Source: Oscillospiraceae bacterium (lineage in GTDB: Bacteria; Bacillota; Clostridia; Oscillospirales; Ruminococcaceae). Taken from it: 64,000 nt of DNA. Each line of letters opens with the position of its first letter. The stretch's first letter is position 1. Under the pieces are notes generated by a model, which saw only the letters and a list, made by a program, of their open reading frames with translations, searched no databases and was not told the origin of the DNA. The stretch lies in assembly GCA_900768245.1 (NCBI GenBank), contig CAAGCE010000193.1, positions 35,928 through 99,927 on the forward strand. Reading direction: 5' to 3'. Below, one piece after another: positions 1 through 9,682 of this stretch. Position numbers and translations under genes: made by a program.

Positions 1-1
1 T

Positions 2-748
2 TTGGAAGAAAAGTTAAAGACATTTCTTCAAGGCAGGATTTCCCGAGGCAAGGTTGATGTTGGCGTTACTATTTACAATGTAAACGGTGATGACGAAAAA
101 ATTGAAGTCAACAAGACAGTTGCCAAAGAATATGTTGATGCACTTCGTTCTGCAAATGCTGAGCTTGGACTTGAAGATGACCTTACTCTTTCAAGAATAA
201 TGCGTCTGCCGGATATTTTTAATGTACGAAAAGCTCAGGAAGATGAAGATGCTGTATGGAATGATGTAAAGATCGTTGCTGAAAAGGCTTTGGATAATTT
301 TATTAAGATGCGTGAAAATGAAGGCACAAAGATGAAAGAAGATGTGCTTTCAAGACTTGATTATATATCGGAGCTTGTCGGTAAAGTTGAAGAAAAAGCT
401 CCGAATGCAACAGAGAATTATCGTAAAAAACTTTATGACAAGCTCACAGAAATTCTTAACGATAAGAAGATTGATGAACAGCGTATCATAACCGAGGCAG
501 CAATTTTTTCTGAAAAAACTGCTGTAGATGAAGAAACAGTAAGGCTGCGCAGTCATATAAATCAATGCACTGAGATGCTCAATTCAAATGAGGCTGTCGG
601 CAGAAAGCTTGATTTCCTTATTCAGGAGTTTAACCGAGAGGCTAATACGATCGGTTCAAAGGCTCAGGATATTGAAATCACTAAGATCGTTGTGGAGCTT
701 AAATCAGAAATAGAAAAAATTCGTGAGCAGATCCAGAATATTGAATAA
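2..748 (+). CDS. yicC: YicC/YloC family endoribonuclease, 5' truncated by window edge
   Basis: About 248 residues are visible, against a family length near 290, so roughly 45 N-terminal residues lie left of the window; the TTG at position 2 is an in-frame codon and not a credible start. The visible part begins in the conserved stretch around SRGKVDV, continues through a charged, probably coiled-coil middle, and ends with the family's C-terminal region (NREANTIGSKAQD near residue 212). YicC proteins are cytoplasmic endoribonucleases implicated in RNA turnover in Bacillus and E. coli. It is followed 21 bases later by remA and then gmk, the usual order in Firmicutes, which supports the assignment. 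Confidence 0.93.
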   Translation: MEEKLKTFLQGRISRGKVDVGVTIYNVNGDDEKIEVNKTVAKEYVDALRSANAELGLEDDLTLSRIMRLPDIFNVRKAQEDEDAVWNDVKIVAEKALDNFIKMRENEGTKMKEDVLSRLDYISELVGKVEEKAPNATENYRKKLYDKLTEILNDKKIDEQRIITEAAIFSEKTAVDEETVRLRSHINQCTEMLNSNEAVGRKLDFLIQEFNREANTIGSKAQDIEITKIVVELKSEIEKIREQIQNIE

Positions 749-769
749 AAATCTGCTACGGGGGATATT

Positions 770-1030
770 ATGAAGCTGATAAACATCGGATTTGGAAATA
801 TGATCTCAGCAAGCAGACTTATAACTATTGTCAGTCCTGAATCTGCACCGATAAAGCGAATTATTCAGGATGCCAAAGATAAGGGTATGCTTATTGATGC
901 AACTTACGGAAGAAGGACCCGTGCTGTAATAATTATGGACAGCGATCATGTTATTCTTTCGGCAGTTCAGCCTGAAACAGTTGCAGGACGACTTAATAGC
1001 GATGAAGAGGAGGTGGCTGACGATGAATAA
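770..1030 (+). CDS. remA: RemA-like DNA-binding regulator (DUF370)
   Basis: This 86-residue protein matches the short DUF370/RemA family along its whole length. It opens with [16 protein letters not shown] and has the basic GRRTRAVI segment at about residues 47-54. In Bacillus, RemA is an oligomeric DNA-binding activator of extracellular-matrix and osmoprotection genes; its role in Clostridia is less clear. It lies between yicC and gmk, and its last eight bases overlap the gmk start, so the two are translationally coupled. The position upstream of gmk-rpoZ-priA is the standard one. Function here is inferred from family and synteny. Confidence 0.93.
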   Translation: MKLINIGFGNMISASRLITIVSPESAPIKRIIQDAKDKGMLIDATYGRRTRAVIIMDSDHVILSAVQPETVAGRLNSDEEEVADDE

Positions 1031-1628
1031 AGGTTCTTTGTTCATTGTATCAGGTCCGTCCGGATGCGGAAAAGGAACTATTCTTGCAGAAATCTTAAAG
1101 CAGGATAAATTTTATTACTCAATTTCCGCTACTACACGAAATCCACGAGTAGGAGAAGTTGACGGAGTAAATTACCATTTCTTATCAAAGGAAAAATTTG
1201 AAGAGCTGATAAAAAATGACGGAATGCTTGAATATGCGTCTTATTGCGATAATTATTACGGCACTCCCCGTAAACCAGTTGAAGATATGCTGAATGCAGG
1301 CAAGCACGTTATACTTGAAATTGAAGTTCAGGGCGCAATGAATGTTATGAAAAAATGTCCTGATGCTGTTTCAATTTTTATTCTTCCGCCTTCGATAAAG
1401 GAATTGCGACGCAGACTTAACAAGCGTGGTACAGAAACTGATGATGTCATTGAAAAACGTCTTGCTCAGGCAGAACGTGAAATAAAAATGGCTGAAAACT
1501 ATGACTATATTATGATTAACGGTGAGCTTGAACTTGCTGTTCAGGATTTACTTTCTGTTATAAGATCACAGGAATTGAAAAAAGATAATTCCAAATATTT
1601 AATTGATGAGGTGTTAAATAATGCTTAG
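1023..1628 (+). CDS. gmk: Guanylate kinase
   Basis: Guanylate kinase (201 residues) phosphorylates GMP to GDP with ATP in the cytoplasm. The P-loop GPSGCGKGT sits at about residues 10-18, followed by the GMP-binding segment [17 protein letters not shown] and the lid-region [11 protein letters not shown] chose the ATG at 1023 over an upstream in-frame TTG at 948 because GAGGAGG lies just before it and the protein then begins directly with the conserved [13 protein letters not shown]. It overlaps remA by 8 bases and rpoZ by 8 bases, so it sits in a tight operon. Confidence 0.97.
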   Translation: MNKGSLFIVSGPSGCGKGTILAEILKQDKFYYSISATTRNPRVGEVDGVNYHFLSKEKFEELIKNDGMLEYASYCDNYYGTPRKPVEDMLNAGKHVILEIEVQGAMNVMKKCPDAVSIFILPPSIKELRRRLNKRGTETDDVIEKRLAQAEREIKMAENYDYIMINGELELAVQDLLSVIRSQELKKDNSKYLIDEVLNNA

Positions 1629-1839
1629 ACCAACAATAGGACAGATCGCTACAAAAGGTGAAAGCTATTATTCAGTTGTAATTGCAGTTGCAAAACGTGC
1701 AAGAGAAATTGCGGAGGAACTTTATGAAAACGGACAGATCCTTGAACAGAAGCCTGTTAAAACTGCCGTTGAAGAATTTGCTGCAAGAAAATATTTTATT
1801 GTTGAAGATCCTTCATTAAAAACAGGAAAATCAGAATAA
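1621..1839 (+). CDS. rpoZ: RNA polymerase omega subunit
   Basis: This 72-residue protein is the omega subunit, a small assembly factor of RNA polymerase that clamps the C-terminus of beta-prime. It starts with MLRPTIGQI and contains the conserved SYYSVVIAVAKRAREIAEE helix at about residues 15-33. The start codon overlaps the end of gmk, and priA begins 16 bases after its stop. The gmk-rpoZ-priA order is typical; coaBC, which often lies between rpoZ and priA, is absent here. Confidence 0.95.
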   Translation: MLRPTIGQIATKGESYYSVVIAVAKRAREIAEELYENGQILEQKPVKTAVEEFAARKYFIVEDPSLKTGKSE

Positions 1840-1855
1840 GCTGGAGGGGTGAATT

Positions 1856-4303
1856 TTGGCGTTTGTTAAACATATTGCTGCGGTTGCAGTCAGCAATACG
1901 ACATACGCCTATGACAGGCGGTATAAATATTTAATTCCCCCTGATTTGGATGAACGTGTTTCTGTTGGGGTAAGAGTTATCGTTCCTTTTGGAAAAGGGA
2001 ACCGAAAGCGAATAGGCGTTGTTATCAGAATCGACAATGCAAATGAACTTCCTCCTAACGAAACACTTTCAATGTTTAAGCCGCTTCGTTCTGTGGTAGA
2101 TAACGAATCTGTTCTCACCCCCGAAATGCTTGACCTGATGATGTGGATCAGAGAAACAACATTCTGCACATATTTTGAAGCATTCAGAACGCTTATTCCG
2201 GTTGGTTTAAGCGTTAATTTTACACAAAAATACAGTTTAGTTACAGATGATCCGCCTGACATGAACATTTTAAGTCAGTCTGCTGCTGATCTATTAAGCA
2301 AAATACAAGATGACATAGAACTGCTTGATGAGGCTAAGCCGTCAGATATAAATGAGTTAGTTGAAAAGAACTTTCTCATTGAAAAAGATGACATTGTACG
2401 CAGAAAAAAAGATGAAACAATAAAAATGCTGCGTCTGACAGAAAAATATCTAAGCGGAGATCTTGTTGTAAATCCATCTGAAAAACAGCGTAAGGTCATC
2501 GAACTTCTGGAACAATGTACAGCTGCATCTGTAAAAGAAGTTTGCTATATTTGTGACGTAACAACAAGTGTAATAAACACTTTGAAAAAAAATGCTACAA
2601 TCGAAGCTTTTGAATATGAAGTTGTTTATGACCCTCAGATTTCTGCGGATACTGATATTAATGATATTGTGCTTTCCGACGAGCAGCAAAAATGCTTTGA
2701 TGGATTATCTGATTTGATCGATGCAGGAAAGCCGGATGCAGCACTGCTTTATGGAGTTACGGGCAGCGGAAAGACATCTGTTTTTGTCAAGCTTATACAG
2801 TATGTTCTCGACAAAGGCAGAAACGTCATAATGCTTATTCCGGAAATATCACTTACACCGCAGATCGTAAATAAATTTCATTCTCTTTTTGGAAATCTTG
2901 TTTCTGTGATGCACAGCAATTTGTCACTGACACAAAGACTAAATGAGTATAAACGTGTAAAAAAGGGAAACGCAAGAATTGTTGTTGGCACAAGAAGCGC
3001 AGTTTTTGCTCCTCTTGAAAATATCGGACTTATAATAATGGACGAAGAAGGGGAGCGAACTTATAAATCTGAATCTTCTCCGAGATATAATGCTAAAGAC
3101 ATAGCAAAAAAACGCTGTGTTACTCATAATGCATTGTTGCTGATGGCTTCTGCTACACCATCGATAGAAAGCTTTTATTATGCTCAAAGTGGCAGGTACA
3201 AGCTGTTTACAATGGAAAAAAGATACTCACAAAACAGGCTGCCTGCCGTAGAAATAATAGATCTTGCAACAGATGGTTTTTACGGTGATTCGGCTATTTT
3301 TTCTGAAAAGCTTATTGAAGAAATAAATATAAACCTCGAGCGCAAAGAACAGGTTATTTTGCTGCTCAACAGACGTGGGTACTACACTTTTATAAGCTGC
3401 TGCGATTGCAAAGAACCTGTTATGTGTCCGAATTGCAGTGTTCCATTGACTTATCATAAGATAAATAATAAGCTTATTTGTCATTATTGCGGTCATATGG
3501 AAGATATGGTGTCTGTATGTCCTCATTGCGGAAAAAATCATATTAAACTTACAGGTATCGGTACTCAAAAGGTTGAAGATGACATTTTAAACCTTTTTCC
3601 AACAGCAAGAATTTTGAGAATGGACGCTGATACAACATATTCACGTTATGCTTATGAAAAAAATTTCAAAGCTTTTGAGGACGGTGAATATGATATAATG
3701 CTCGGCACACAAATGATCGCAAAGGGTCTTGATTTCCCAAATGTAACACTTGTCGGCGTTGTATCTATTGATAAGGCTCTTTTCTCAGGTGATTTCAGGA
3801 GTTATGAACGTACTTTTTCATTGATAACTCAGGTTGTCGGACGCTGCGGACGCGGTGAAAAACAGGGACGTGCTTTTATACAAACTTACGTCCCAAATCA
3901 TTATGTTATAAATCTTGCCGCAGAACAAAACTACATTGAATTTTATAATCAGGAACTGGCTATGCGCAAAGCATTGATCTATCCGCCTTTTTGTGATACA
4001 TGTATGCTTGAATTTACTTCAATAATCGAGGATTGTGCTGCTTTGGCATCAAATCATTTTGTCGTTCTGATGCGTGAAAAAATTAATAAGGAACAAATAA
4101 ATATTCCGCTTCGTGTACTTGGACCTTCAAAATGTATGTATGAAAAGCTAAATGGTAAATTTAGGTACAGATTAATAATCAAATGCAAAAATAATGCTGC
4201 ATTCAGAACATTTATCGCTGATATTTATAAAAAATCATTTAAATTAAGAGAATTTTCAAACGTTCAGACCTTTATTGATATGAACGGAGATATAAGTCTA
4301 TAA
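1856..4303 (+). CDS. priA: Primosomal protein N' (replication restart helicase PriA)
   Basis: PriA (815 residues) is the superfamily 2 DNA helicase that reloads the replisome at stalled forks. It starts at TTG with GGAGGGG eight bases upstream. Visible parts are the N-terminal 3'-DNA-binding domain (about 1-105), Walker A GVTGSGKT (about 300), motif II (about 395), the zinc-binding cysteine cluster with repeated C-x2-C pairs (about 514-560), and helicase motifs such as GTQMIAKGLDFPNV and QVVGRCGRG. Motif II reads DEEG where PriA proteins usually have DEEH, a departure discussed in the findings. It is operonic with rpoZ and def. Confidence 0.96.
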   Translation: MAFVKHIAAVAVSNTTYAYDRRYKYLIPPDLDERVSVGVRVIVPFGKGNRKRIGVVIRIDNANELPPNETLSMFKPLRSVVDNESVLTPEMLDLMMWIRETTFCTYFEAFRTLIPVGLSVNFTQKYSLVTDDPPDMNILSQSAADLLSKIQDDIELLDEAKPSDINELVEKNFLIEKDDIVRRKKDETIKMLRLTEKYLSGDLVVNPSEKQRKVIELLEQCTAASVKEVCYICDVTTSVINTLKKNATIEAFEYEVVYDPQISADTDINDIVLSDEQQKCFDGLSDLIDAGKPDAALLYGVTGSGKTSVFVKLIQYVLDKGRNVIMLIPEISLTPQIVNKFHSLFGNLVSVMHSNLSLTQRLNEYKRVKKGNARIVVGTRSAVFAPLENIGLIIMDEEGERTYKSESSPRYNAKDIAKKRCVTHNALLLMASATPSIESFYYAQSGRYKLFTMEKRYSQNRLPAVEIIDLATDGFYGDSAIFSEKLIEEININLERKEQVILLLNRRGYYTFISCCDCKEPVMCPNCSVPLTYHKINNKLICHYCGHMEDMVSVCPHCGKNHIKLTGIGTQKVEDDILNLFPTARILRMDADTTYSRYAYEKNFKAFEDGEYDIMLGTQMIAKGLDFPNVTLVGVVSIDKALFSGDFRSYERTFSLITQVVGRCGRGEKQGRAFIQTYVPNHYVINLAAEQNYIEFYNQELAMRKALIYPPFCDTCMLEFTSIIEDCAALASNHFVVLMREKINKEQINIPLRVLGPSKCMYEKLNGKFRYRLIIKCKNNAAFRTFIADIYKKSFKLREFSNVQTFIDMNGDISL

Positions 4304-4314
4304 GGAGGAGTTTT

Positions 4315-4782
4315 ATGGCACTTCGCAAAATCGTAACCAAATCTGATGAGGTTCTTCACAAGAAATGTAAACCTGTTGAGGTTTTTGATGAAAAGTTAAG
4401 TATTCTACTTGATGATATGGCTGAAACTATGTACAAGGCACAGGGTGTTGGTATTGCTGCACCACAGGTCGGAATACTTCGCAGAGTTGTATTTATTGAT
4501 GTCGGTGACGGTCCTATTGAACTTGTAAATCCTGAGATCGTTAAGAAAAAAGGCAGCCAGCGCGGTATTGAAGGCTGTCTTTCCTGTCCGAACGAATGGG
4601 GTTATGTTGTAAGACCTAACGAAGTAACTGTAAAGGCACAGGACCGTACAGGTCAAGAGATTCAGTTTAAATGCACTGAATTTTTCGCAAGATGTGTTTG
4701 CCATGAACTCGATCATCTTGACGGTCATCTTTTCATTGAAATTGCAGATGAAATGGTTGACCCAAGCGAATTGGAAGATTGA
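4315..4782 (+). CDS. def: Peptide deformylase
   Basis: Peptide deformylase (155 residues) removes the formyl group from the N-terminal methionine of nascent proteins. All three active-site motifs are present: GVGIAAPQVG (about 43-52), EGCLSCP with the metal-ligand cysteine (about 86-92), and HELDH (about 128-132), whose two histidines complete the metal site. It is preceded by AAGGAGG and followed by fmt, the enzyme that puts the formyl group on, so both halves of the formyl-methionine cycle are encoded together. Confidence 0.97.
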   Translation: MALRKIVTKSDEVLHKKCKPVEVFDEKLSILLDDMAETMYKAQGVGIAAPQVGILRRVVFIDVGDGPIELVNPEIVKKKGSQRGIEGCLSCPNEWGYVVRPNEVTVKAQDRTGQEIQFKCTEFFARCVCHELDHLDGHLFIEIADEMVDPSELED

Positions 4783-4824
4783 TCTGACTAAGCATATTTT
4801 TCTTGAAAGGAACAGATACTTACA

Positions 4825-5766
4825 ATGAATATTGTTTTTATGGGAACGCCGGATTTTGCTGTGCCATGTCTTCAGGCACTTATTGATAACGGTGAAAATT
4901 TGCAGGCTGTATTTACTCAGCCGGACAAGCCGAAAGGAAGAGGATACAAAATGCTTCCTCCGCCTGTTAAATCATTGGCCTTAACATATAATATTCCCGT
5001 ATATCAGCCGTTAAGTCTAAAAAAAGGTGAGGATGCTGAAAATGCATTAAATATTTTAAAAGATTTATCACCGGATCTGATAATAGTTGTTGCATACGGC
5101 AAAATTCTCCCTAAGGAAATACTTGAACTTCCTAAATATTATTGCATTAATGTTCATGCATCTCTTCTTCCAAGATATAGGGGAGCAGCACCGATTCAGT
5201 GGTGCGTTTTGAACGGTGAAAAAGAAACCGGTGTCACAACAATGCTTATGGCAGAAGGACTTGACACAGGTGATATGCTTTTAAAAGAATCAGTTGCAAT
5301 CGGTGATGATGAAACAGCTTCAGAACTCCATGACAGATTGTCCGCAGTTGGTGCAGAACTCTTGATAAAGACAATTAGTGCTGTAAAGGTTGGTACAATT
5401 ACACGAGAGAAGCAAGAAGATTCGCTTTCAAATTATGCATCAATGATCACAAAGGATATGTGTCCTATTGATTTTTCATTGCCTGCACAGCAGATCCATA
5501 ATAAAATTCGTGGTTTATCAGCTTCACCTTGCGCAGCAACAATGCTTAACGGAAAACGCTTAAAAATATTCAAATCAACTATGTCAGACAAGAAAAAATA
5601 TGATTTGGCAGCAGGAACGGTTGTAAACGAAAAAGACTTTACAGTTGTTTGTGGTGACGGATATACTGTAACATTTACGGAAGTACAGTCAGAAGGCGGC
5701 AAAAGAATGAAGGTTTCTGATTTTCTTCGTGGAAATCATATAGAAAAAGGTATTTGTTTGAATTGA
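4825..5766 (+). CDS. fmt: Methionyl-tRNA formyltransferase
   Basis: This 313-residue enzyme formylates initiator Met-tRNA using 10-formyl-tetrahydrofolate. It opens with the Rossmann start NIVFMGTPDFAVP. It carries the signature around HASLLPRYRGAAPIQW (about 111-126), which includes the catalytic His and the SLLPKYRG-type folate-binding loop, followed by GVTTMLMAEGLDTGDML. The C-terminal OB-like domain that binds tRNA is present (about 205-313). It sits directly after def, as in many Firmicutes. Confidence 0.97.
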   Translation: MNIVFMGTPDFAVPCLQALIDNGENLQAVFTQPDKPKGRGYKMLPPPVKSLALTYNIPVYQPLSLKKGEDAENALNILKDLSPDLIIVVAYGKILPKEILELPKYYCINVHASLLPRYRGAAPIQWCVLNGEKETGVTTMLMAEGLDTGDMLLKESVAIGDDETASELHDRLSAVGAELLIKTISAVKVGTITREKQEDSLSNYASMITKDMCPIDFSLPAQQIHNKIRGLSASPCAATMLNGKRLKIFKSTMSDKKKYDLAAGTVVNEKDFTVVCGDGYTVTFTEVQSEGGKRMKVSDFLRGNHIEKGICLN

Positions 5767-5785
5767 TTTCAGAGAGGTATATACT

Positions 5786-6484
5786 ATGTTTTGGTATGAT
5801 CCGACTTATATAATAGTTCTTCCTGCAATTATTTTTGCATTGATAGCACAATGCATGGTGAAGTCGACATTTTCGAAATACAGTACAGTATATAACAGCA
5901 GAGGTCTTACAGCATATCAGGCTGCAAGGCAAATTCTTGATGAGAATGGACTTAACTTTATAAGAATTGAACATGTCAGCGGAAATCTTACTGATCACTA
6001 TGACCCTAAAGCAAATGTGATTCGTTTATCCGACAGCGTTTATAACAGCACATCTGTCGCTGCAATAGGAGTTGCTGCGCATGAAGCAGGTCATGCAATT
6101 CAGTATGCTAAAAACTATTTTCCTATAAAAATAAGAAATGCGATAATACCGATCAGTCAGCTTGGTTCATCTGCTGCAGTTCCGCTTGTTTTGCTCGGAA
6201 TGCTTTTTTACAGATCAATGGGATTCCTTATTACTGTCGGAATATTCCTTTATGCTGCTGTTGTATTGTTTCAGGTGGCTACTTTGCCTGTTGAATTTAA
6301 CGCAAGTCATAGAGCTTTACAGATACTTGAATCAAGATATATTCTTGGATCTGATGAAGTTGGTATGGCAAAAAAGGTTTTATCTGCGGCAGCTATGACG
6401 TATGTAGCTGCAATGTTTTCATCTCTCTTGTCACTTCTGCGACTTATCATTTTAACAGGCGGACGAAGAGATAACAGACGTTAA
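5786..6484 (+). CDS. Membrane zinc metallopeptidase, YugP-like (Zn_peptidase_2)
   Basis: This 232-residue protein matches the YugP-like zinc metallopeptidases. An N-terminal membrane segment (about 5-25) precedes the conserved domain with LSDSVYNS and the zinc motif HEAGHAIQY (about 98-106), followed by two more hydrophobic segments (about 126-172) and a last one near 210-226. The HExxH-like HEAGH supplies two metal ligands and the catalytic Glu. The substrate is unknown for the family. It lies between fmt and rsmB, a common place for this gene in Clostridia. Function beyond membrane protease is inference. Confidence 0.9.
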   Translation: MFWYDPTYIIVLPAIIFALIAQCMVKSTFSKYSTVYNSRGLTAYQAARQILDENGLNFIRIEHVSGNLTDHYDPKANVIRLSDSVYNSTSVAAIGVAAHEAGHAIQYAKNYFPIKIRNAIIPISQLGSSAAVPLVLLGMLFYRSMGFLITVGIFLYAAVVLFQVATLPVEFNASHRALQILESRYILGSDEVGMAKKVLSAAAMTYVAAMFSSLLSLLRLIILTGGRRDNRR

Positions 6485-6506
6485 TTAATTGTGTTTGGAG
6501 AATTTT

Positions 6507-7826
6507 ATGGCTGAAAAAACACCTCGTATGGCTGTGCTGGAACTGCTTTTAAAAGTATCAGACAATGCTTATTCCAATCTTGCTTTAGATGGATTATTAA
6601 CTAAAACGAATTACTGCAAGCAGGATAAAGCGTTCATTTCACGTTTATTCTACGGTGTTATTGAACGACAAGTCACACTTGATTATATAATCAATCTGTA
6701 CAGCTCTAAGCCTTTACAGAAACTTGACAAGTCAGTTCACCTGATTTTATGTATGGGTATTTATCAGCTTTTATATATGGACTCTGTACCTGACAATGCC
6801 GCTGTAAATGAAAGTGTAAATCTTATAAAGCAACTAAAAAAAGCAAGTGCCTCAGGGTTTGTGAATGCAATTCTCCGAAGCTTTATAAGAGATAATAAAA
6901 AATTTTCTTTGCCTGATAATCAATCATCAAAATTGAGTATACTTTATTCATGCACGGAAGAATTGGCAGAAAAACTAATATGTCAATATGGTTATGAAAG
7001 AGCGGAAAATTTTTTAGCGTCTTCATTAGAGCCTCACAAGCTTTATATTCGTGCAAACAATACCAAAATTTCTGCTCAGGAACTTTTAAACCGGTTAAAA
7101 AATGAAAAAATAACCGCAGTAATAAGCAAATATGATAGTAATTGCATTGAAACAGAGGCATTCGGATCTGTTGAAGCAAATGAACTTTACCGAAAAGGAT
7201 ATTTTCACGTTCAGGATCTTTCTTCACAGCTTTGCTGTGCTGCACTTTCACCCCAAAAAGGTGAACGCATACTTGATATATGTGCAGCACCCGGCGGCAA
7301 AACATTTACATTGGCTGAAATCACAGAAGATAGCTGCGAAATCATTGCTTGTGAGCTTCACAGCAAACGTGTCGATCTGATAAGGAAAGGTGCGGAACGC
7401 TTGCAGCTGCAAAGTATTAAGCCTTTACAGAATGATGCAAAGATATATAATCCTGAATTTGGGGGATTTGATAAAATATTATGTGATGTACCGTGTTCAG
7501 GATTTGGCGTAATACGCAGCAAACCCGAGATAAAGTATACAAAGCTATCTGATACAGAAAGGCTTCCGCATATCCAATACGAGATACTTTCTACTGCGTC
7601 AAAATATCTTAAAGTCGGCGGTGAATTGGTTTATTCGACCTGTACTGTGTTTAAAGATGAAAATGATATGGTTATTGACAGATTTTTAGAAGAAAATCCA
7701 AGCTTTAAAGGTGAGGCTTTCCTTAAAGAAAAGGGTAAGCCGTTCGGAAGCTACAAAGCTGTGATTTTCCCTGAAGATCTGGACTGTGAAGGCTTTTTCA
7801 TAAGCAAAATAAAGCGCATTGAATAA
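6507..7826 (+). CDS. rsmB: 16S rRNA (cytosine-967-C5)-methyltransferase RsmB
   Basis: RsmB (439 residues from ATG 6507, which has TTGGAG upstream; an in-frame TTG at 6489 is less likely) methylates a cytosine in 16S rRNA. The N-terminal NusB-like RNA-binding domain covers about 1-135. The Rossmann methyltransferase domain has the SAM motif ICAAPGGKT (about 257-265), DVPCSGFG with one active-site Cys (about 327-334) and STCTV with the catalytic Cys (about 382-386). It is followed by rlmN, so two rRNA modification enzymes are adjacent. Confidence 0.95.
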   Translation: MAEKTPRMAVLELLLKVSDNAYSNLALDGLLTKTNYCKQDKAFISRLFYGVIERQVTLDYIINLYSSKPLQKLDKSVHLILCMGIYQLLYMDSVPDNAAVNESVNLIKQLKKASASGFVNAILRSFIRDNKKFSLPDNQSSKLSILYSCTEELAEKLICQYGYERAENFLASSLEPHKLYIRANNTKISAQELLNRLKNEKITAVISKYDSNCIETEAFGSVEANELYRKGYFHVQDLSSQLCCAALSPQKGERILDICAAPGGKTFTLAEITEDSCEIIACELHSKRVDLIRKGAERLQLQSIKPLQNDAKIYNPEFGGFDKILCDVPCSGFGVIRSKPEIKYTKLSDTERLPHIQYEILSTASKYLKVGGELVYSTCTVFKDENDMVIDRFLEENPSFKGEAFLKEKGKPFGSYKAVIFPEDLDCEGFFISKIKRIE

Positions 7827-7857
7827 ATAGCGGCAAATTTAAAGGTAGGTTACTTTT

Positions 7858-8883
7858 ATGAAAAAAGATATTCTTTCATATAAACTTGATGAATTAAGTG
7901 CTTTATTTGCAGAATTGAATGAAAAAAGTTTCCGTGCAAAACAGGTTTATGAATGGCTACATATTAAAAGAATAAAGACTTTCGACGAAATGAGTAATAT
8001 TTCATTGGCATTGCGTACAAAATTATCGGAGCAATTTTATATAAATAGTATAAATATCGTTAAAAAGCTTGAATCTTGTATAGACAATACTGTAAAATAT
8101 CTTTATGAGCTTTCAGACGGTAATCACATTGAAGCGGTTTTAATGGAATATAAGCACGGAAACAGTCTTTGCATTTCCACTCAGGTCGGCTGTAAAATGG
8201 GCTGCAATTTCTGTGCTTCAACTATTGCAGGCTTTAAACGGCATCTGCTTTCTTCTGAAATGCTCCTTCAGATCTATGAGGCGGAAAGGGACAGCGGTCG
8301 CCACGTTGACAGCCTTGTTCTTATGGGAATAGGTGAACCGCTTGATAATTTTGACAATGTAGTTAATTTTCTGCAGATCTTGTCTTATGAAACAGGGAAA
8401 AATATGAGTCTGCGTCACGTTTCTTTATCTACCTGCGGACTTGTTGACAGGATCTATGATCTTGCTGAGTATCATTTTGGATTAACATTGTCAATTTCAC
8501 TTCATGCTGTTACTAATGAAAAACGCAGTGCTATTATGCCTGTAAACAAAAAATACAGCATAGAAGAGCTTCTTGATGCATGTAGATTTTATATTAATAA
8601 AACAGGACGCCGCATTTCTTTTGAATATGCGGTGATCCATAATGTTAATGATTCTGCTGAAGATGCGGCAGGGCTAATAAAGCTGTTAAAGGGGATGAAC
8701 TGTCACGTCAATCTTATTCCGGTGAATGAAATCAAGGAACGTGATTATAAAGCTGACAGAAAAGCACTTGCAAGATTTTCGGAGCTGCTTGAAAAAGGCG
8801 GTCTTAATGTTACAACAAGACGTACTCTCGGAAGTGATATTAATGCTGCATGCGGTCAGCTGCGCCGTGAATATGAAATATAA
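7858..8883 (+). CDS. rlmN: Dual-specificity 23S rRNA/tRNA adenine-C2 methyltransferase RlmN
   Basis: This 341-residue radical-SAM enzyme methylates C2 of A2503 in 23S rRNA and A37 of some tRNAs. The iron-sulphur cluster motif C-x3-C-x2-C is visible as CKMGCNFCAS (about 111-120), followed by GIGEPLDNF, the SAM-binding GEP motif, and SLSTCG. The second essential cysteine near the C-terminus, which forms the methyl-cysteine intermediate, is present in NAACGQLR. The N-terminal accessory domain (about 1-95) is intact. It is co-directional with rsmB and the phosphatase-kinase pair. Confidence 0.97.
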   Translation: MKKDILSYKLDELSALFAELNEKSFRAKQVYEWLHIKRIKTFDEMSNISLALRTKLSEQFYINSINIVKKLESCIDNTVKYLYELSDGNHIEAVLMEYKHGNSLCISTQVGCKMGCNFCASTIAGFKRHLLSSEMLLQIYEAERDSGRHVDSLVLMGIGEPLDNFDNVVNFLQILSYETGKNMSLRHVSLSTCGLVDRIYDLAEYHFGLTLSISLHAVTNEKRSAIMPVNKKYSIEELLDACRFYINKTGRRISFEYAVIHNVNDSAEDAAGLIKLLKGMNCHVNLIPVNEIKERDYKADRKALARFSELLEKGGLNVTTRRTLGSDINAACGQLRREYEI

Positions 8884-8925
8884 ATGATTGGCCTTTTAAA
8901 TATCTAACGAAAGGGTGAAGGACGC

Positions 8926-9648
8926 GTGAATGTTTTCTCGGAAACCAATATCGGTTTGTCAAGAAGTGAAAATCAGGACAGAGTTAAAACAGCCATTTTA
9001 GGTGATGACGTGGCTTTTGCTGTTATTTGTGATGGTATGGGCGGTGAAAATGCCGGAAGTGAAGCAAGTGAAAAAGCCATAAATGTGATTTTCGAAAGAA
9101 TTACAAAGGTTTTCAGACGTGACTATGATGAAAATTCTATAAAAAATCTGCTGCTTTCTTCTGTTACAACTGCAAACGCTGTTGTATACGATACCGCATG
9201 GTCAAATTCAGAAAAATACGGTATGGGTACTACCTGCGTTATTGCCATGTGTATCGGCAGTAAGCTTCATGTGGTAAGCGTTGGAGATTCAAGGGCTTAC
9301 CTTATTTCAGATAAAATCGAACAAGTCACCAAAGATCATACTATGGTTATGAAAATGTATGAAAACGGTGAAATTACCAAGGATGAAATGAAAAATCATC
9401 CCAAAAGAAATTATATTACCAAAGCTGTTGGCGTTTCGGAACAGGTTGTACCGGATTATTACGAGATGGATCTTCCCAATGATGCTGCAGTTGTTTTGTG
9501 TTCGGACGGATTGTCAAATTATTGTGATGAGTCCGATATATATAACACAGTGACACGAACTCAGCCGGAGCAAATATCAAATGAGCTTATAAAAATTGCA
9601 CTTGAGAATGGCGGTAATGATAATATTACTGTTGCAGTCATAAAATGA
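8926..9648 (+). CDS. prpC: PP2C-type Ser/Thr protein phosphatase (PrpC/Stp)
   Basis: This 240-residue PP2C phosphatase reverses phosphorylation by the kinase encoded next. It starts at GTG with GAAGGA upstream. The metal-binding and core motifs are visible: SRSENQDR (about 12-19), DGMGGENAG (about 37-45), VGDSRAYL (about 123-130), and NDNITVAVI at the C-terminus. The prpC-prkC-rsgA arrangement is conserved in Firmicutes. In Bacillus this pair sets the phosphorylation state of translation and cell-wall factors, including RsgA itself. Confidence 0.96.
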   Translation: MNVFSETNIGLSRSENQDRVKTAILGDDVAFAVICDGMGGENAGSEASEKAINVIFERITKVFRRDYDENSIKNLLLSSVTTANAVVYDTAWSNSEKYGMGTTCVIAMCIGSKLHVVSVGDSRAYLISDKIEQVTKDHTMVMKMYENGEITKDEMKNHPKRNYITKAVGVSEQVVPDYYEMDLPNDAAVVLCSDGLSNYCDESDIYNTVTRTQPEQISNELIKIALENGGNDNITVAVIK

Positions 9649-9682
9649 GATATAAATTGCTTATAATACAGGAGTGAATTCA

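Noticed and set aside
1909..2268. Long minus-strand frame inside priA
   Set aside because: It is the mirror of a strongly coding plus-strand gene with clear motifs; no ribosome site or promoter is present.
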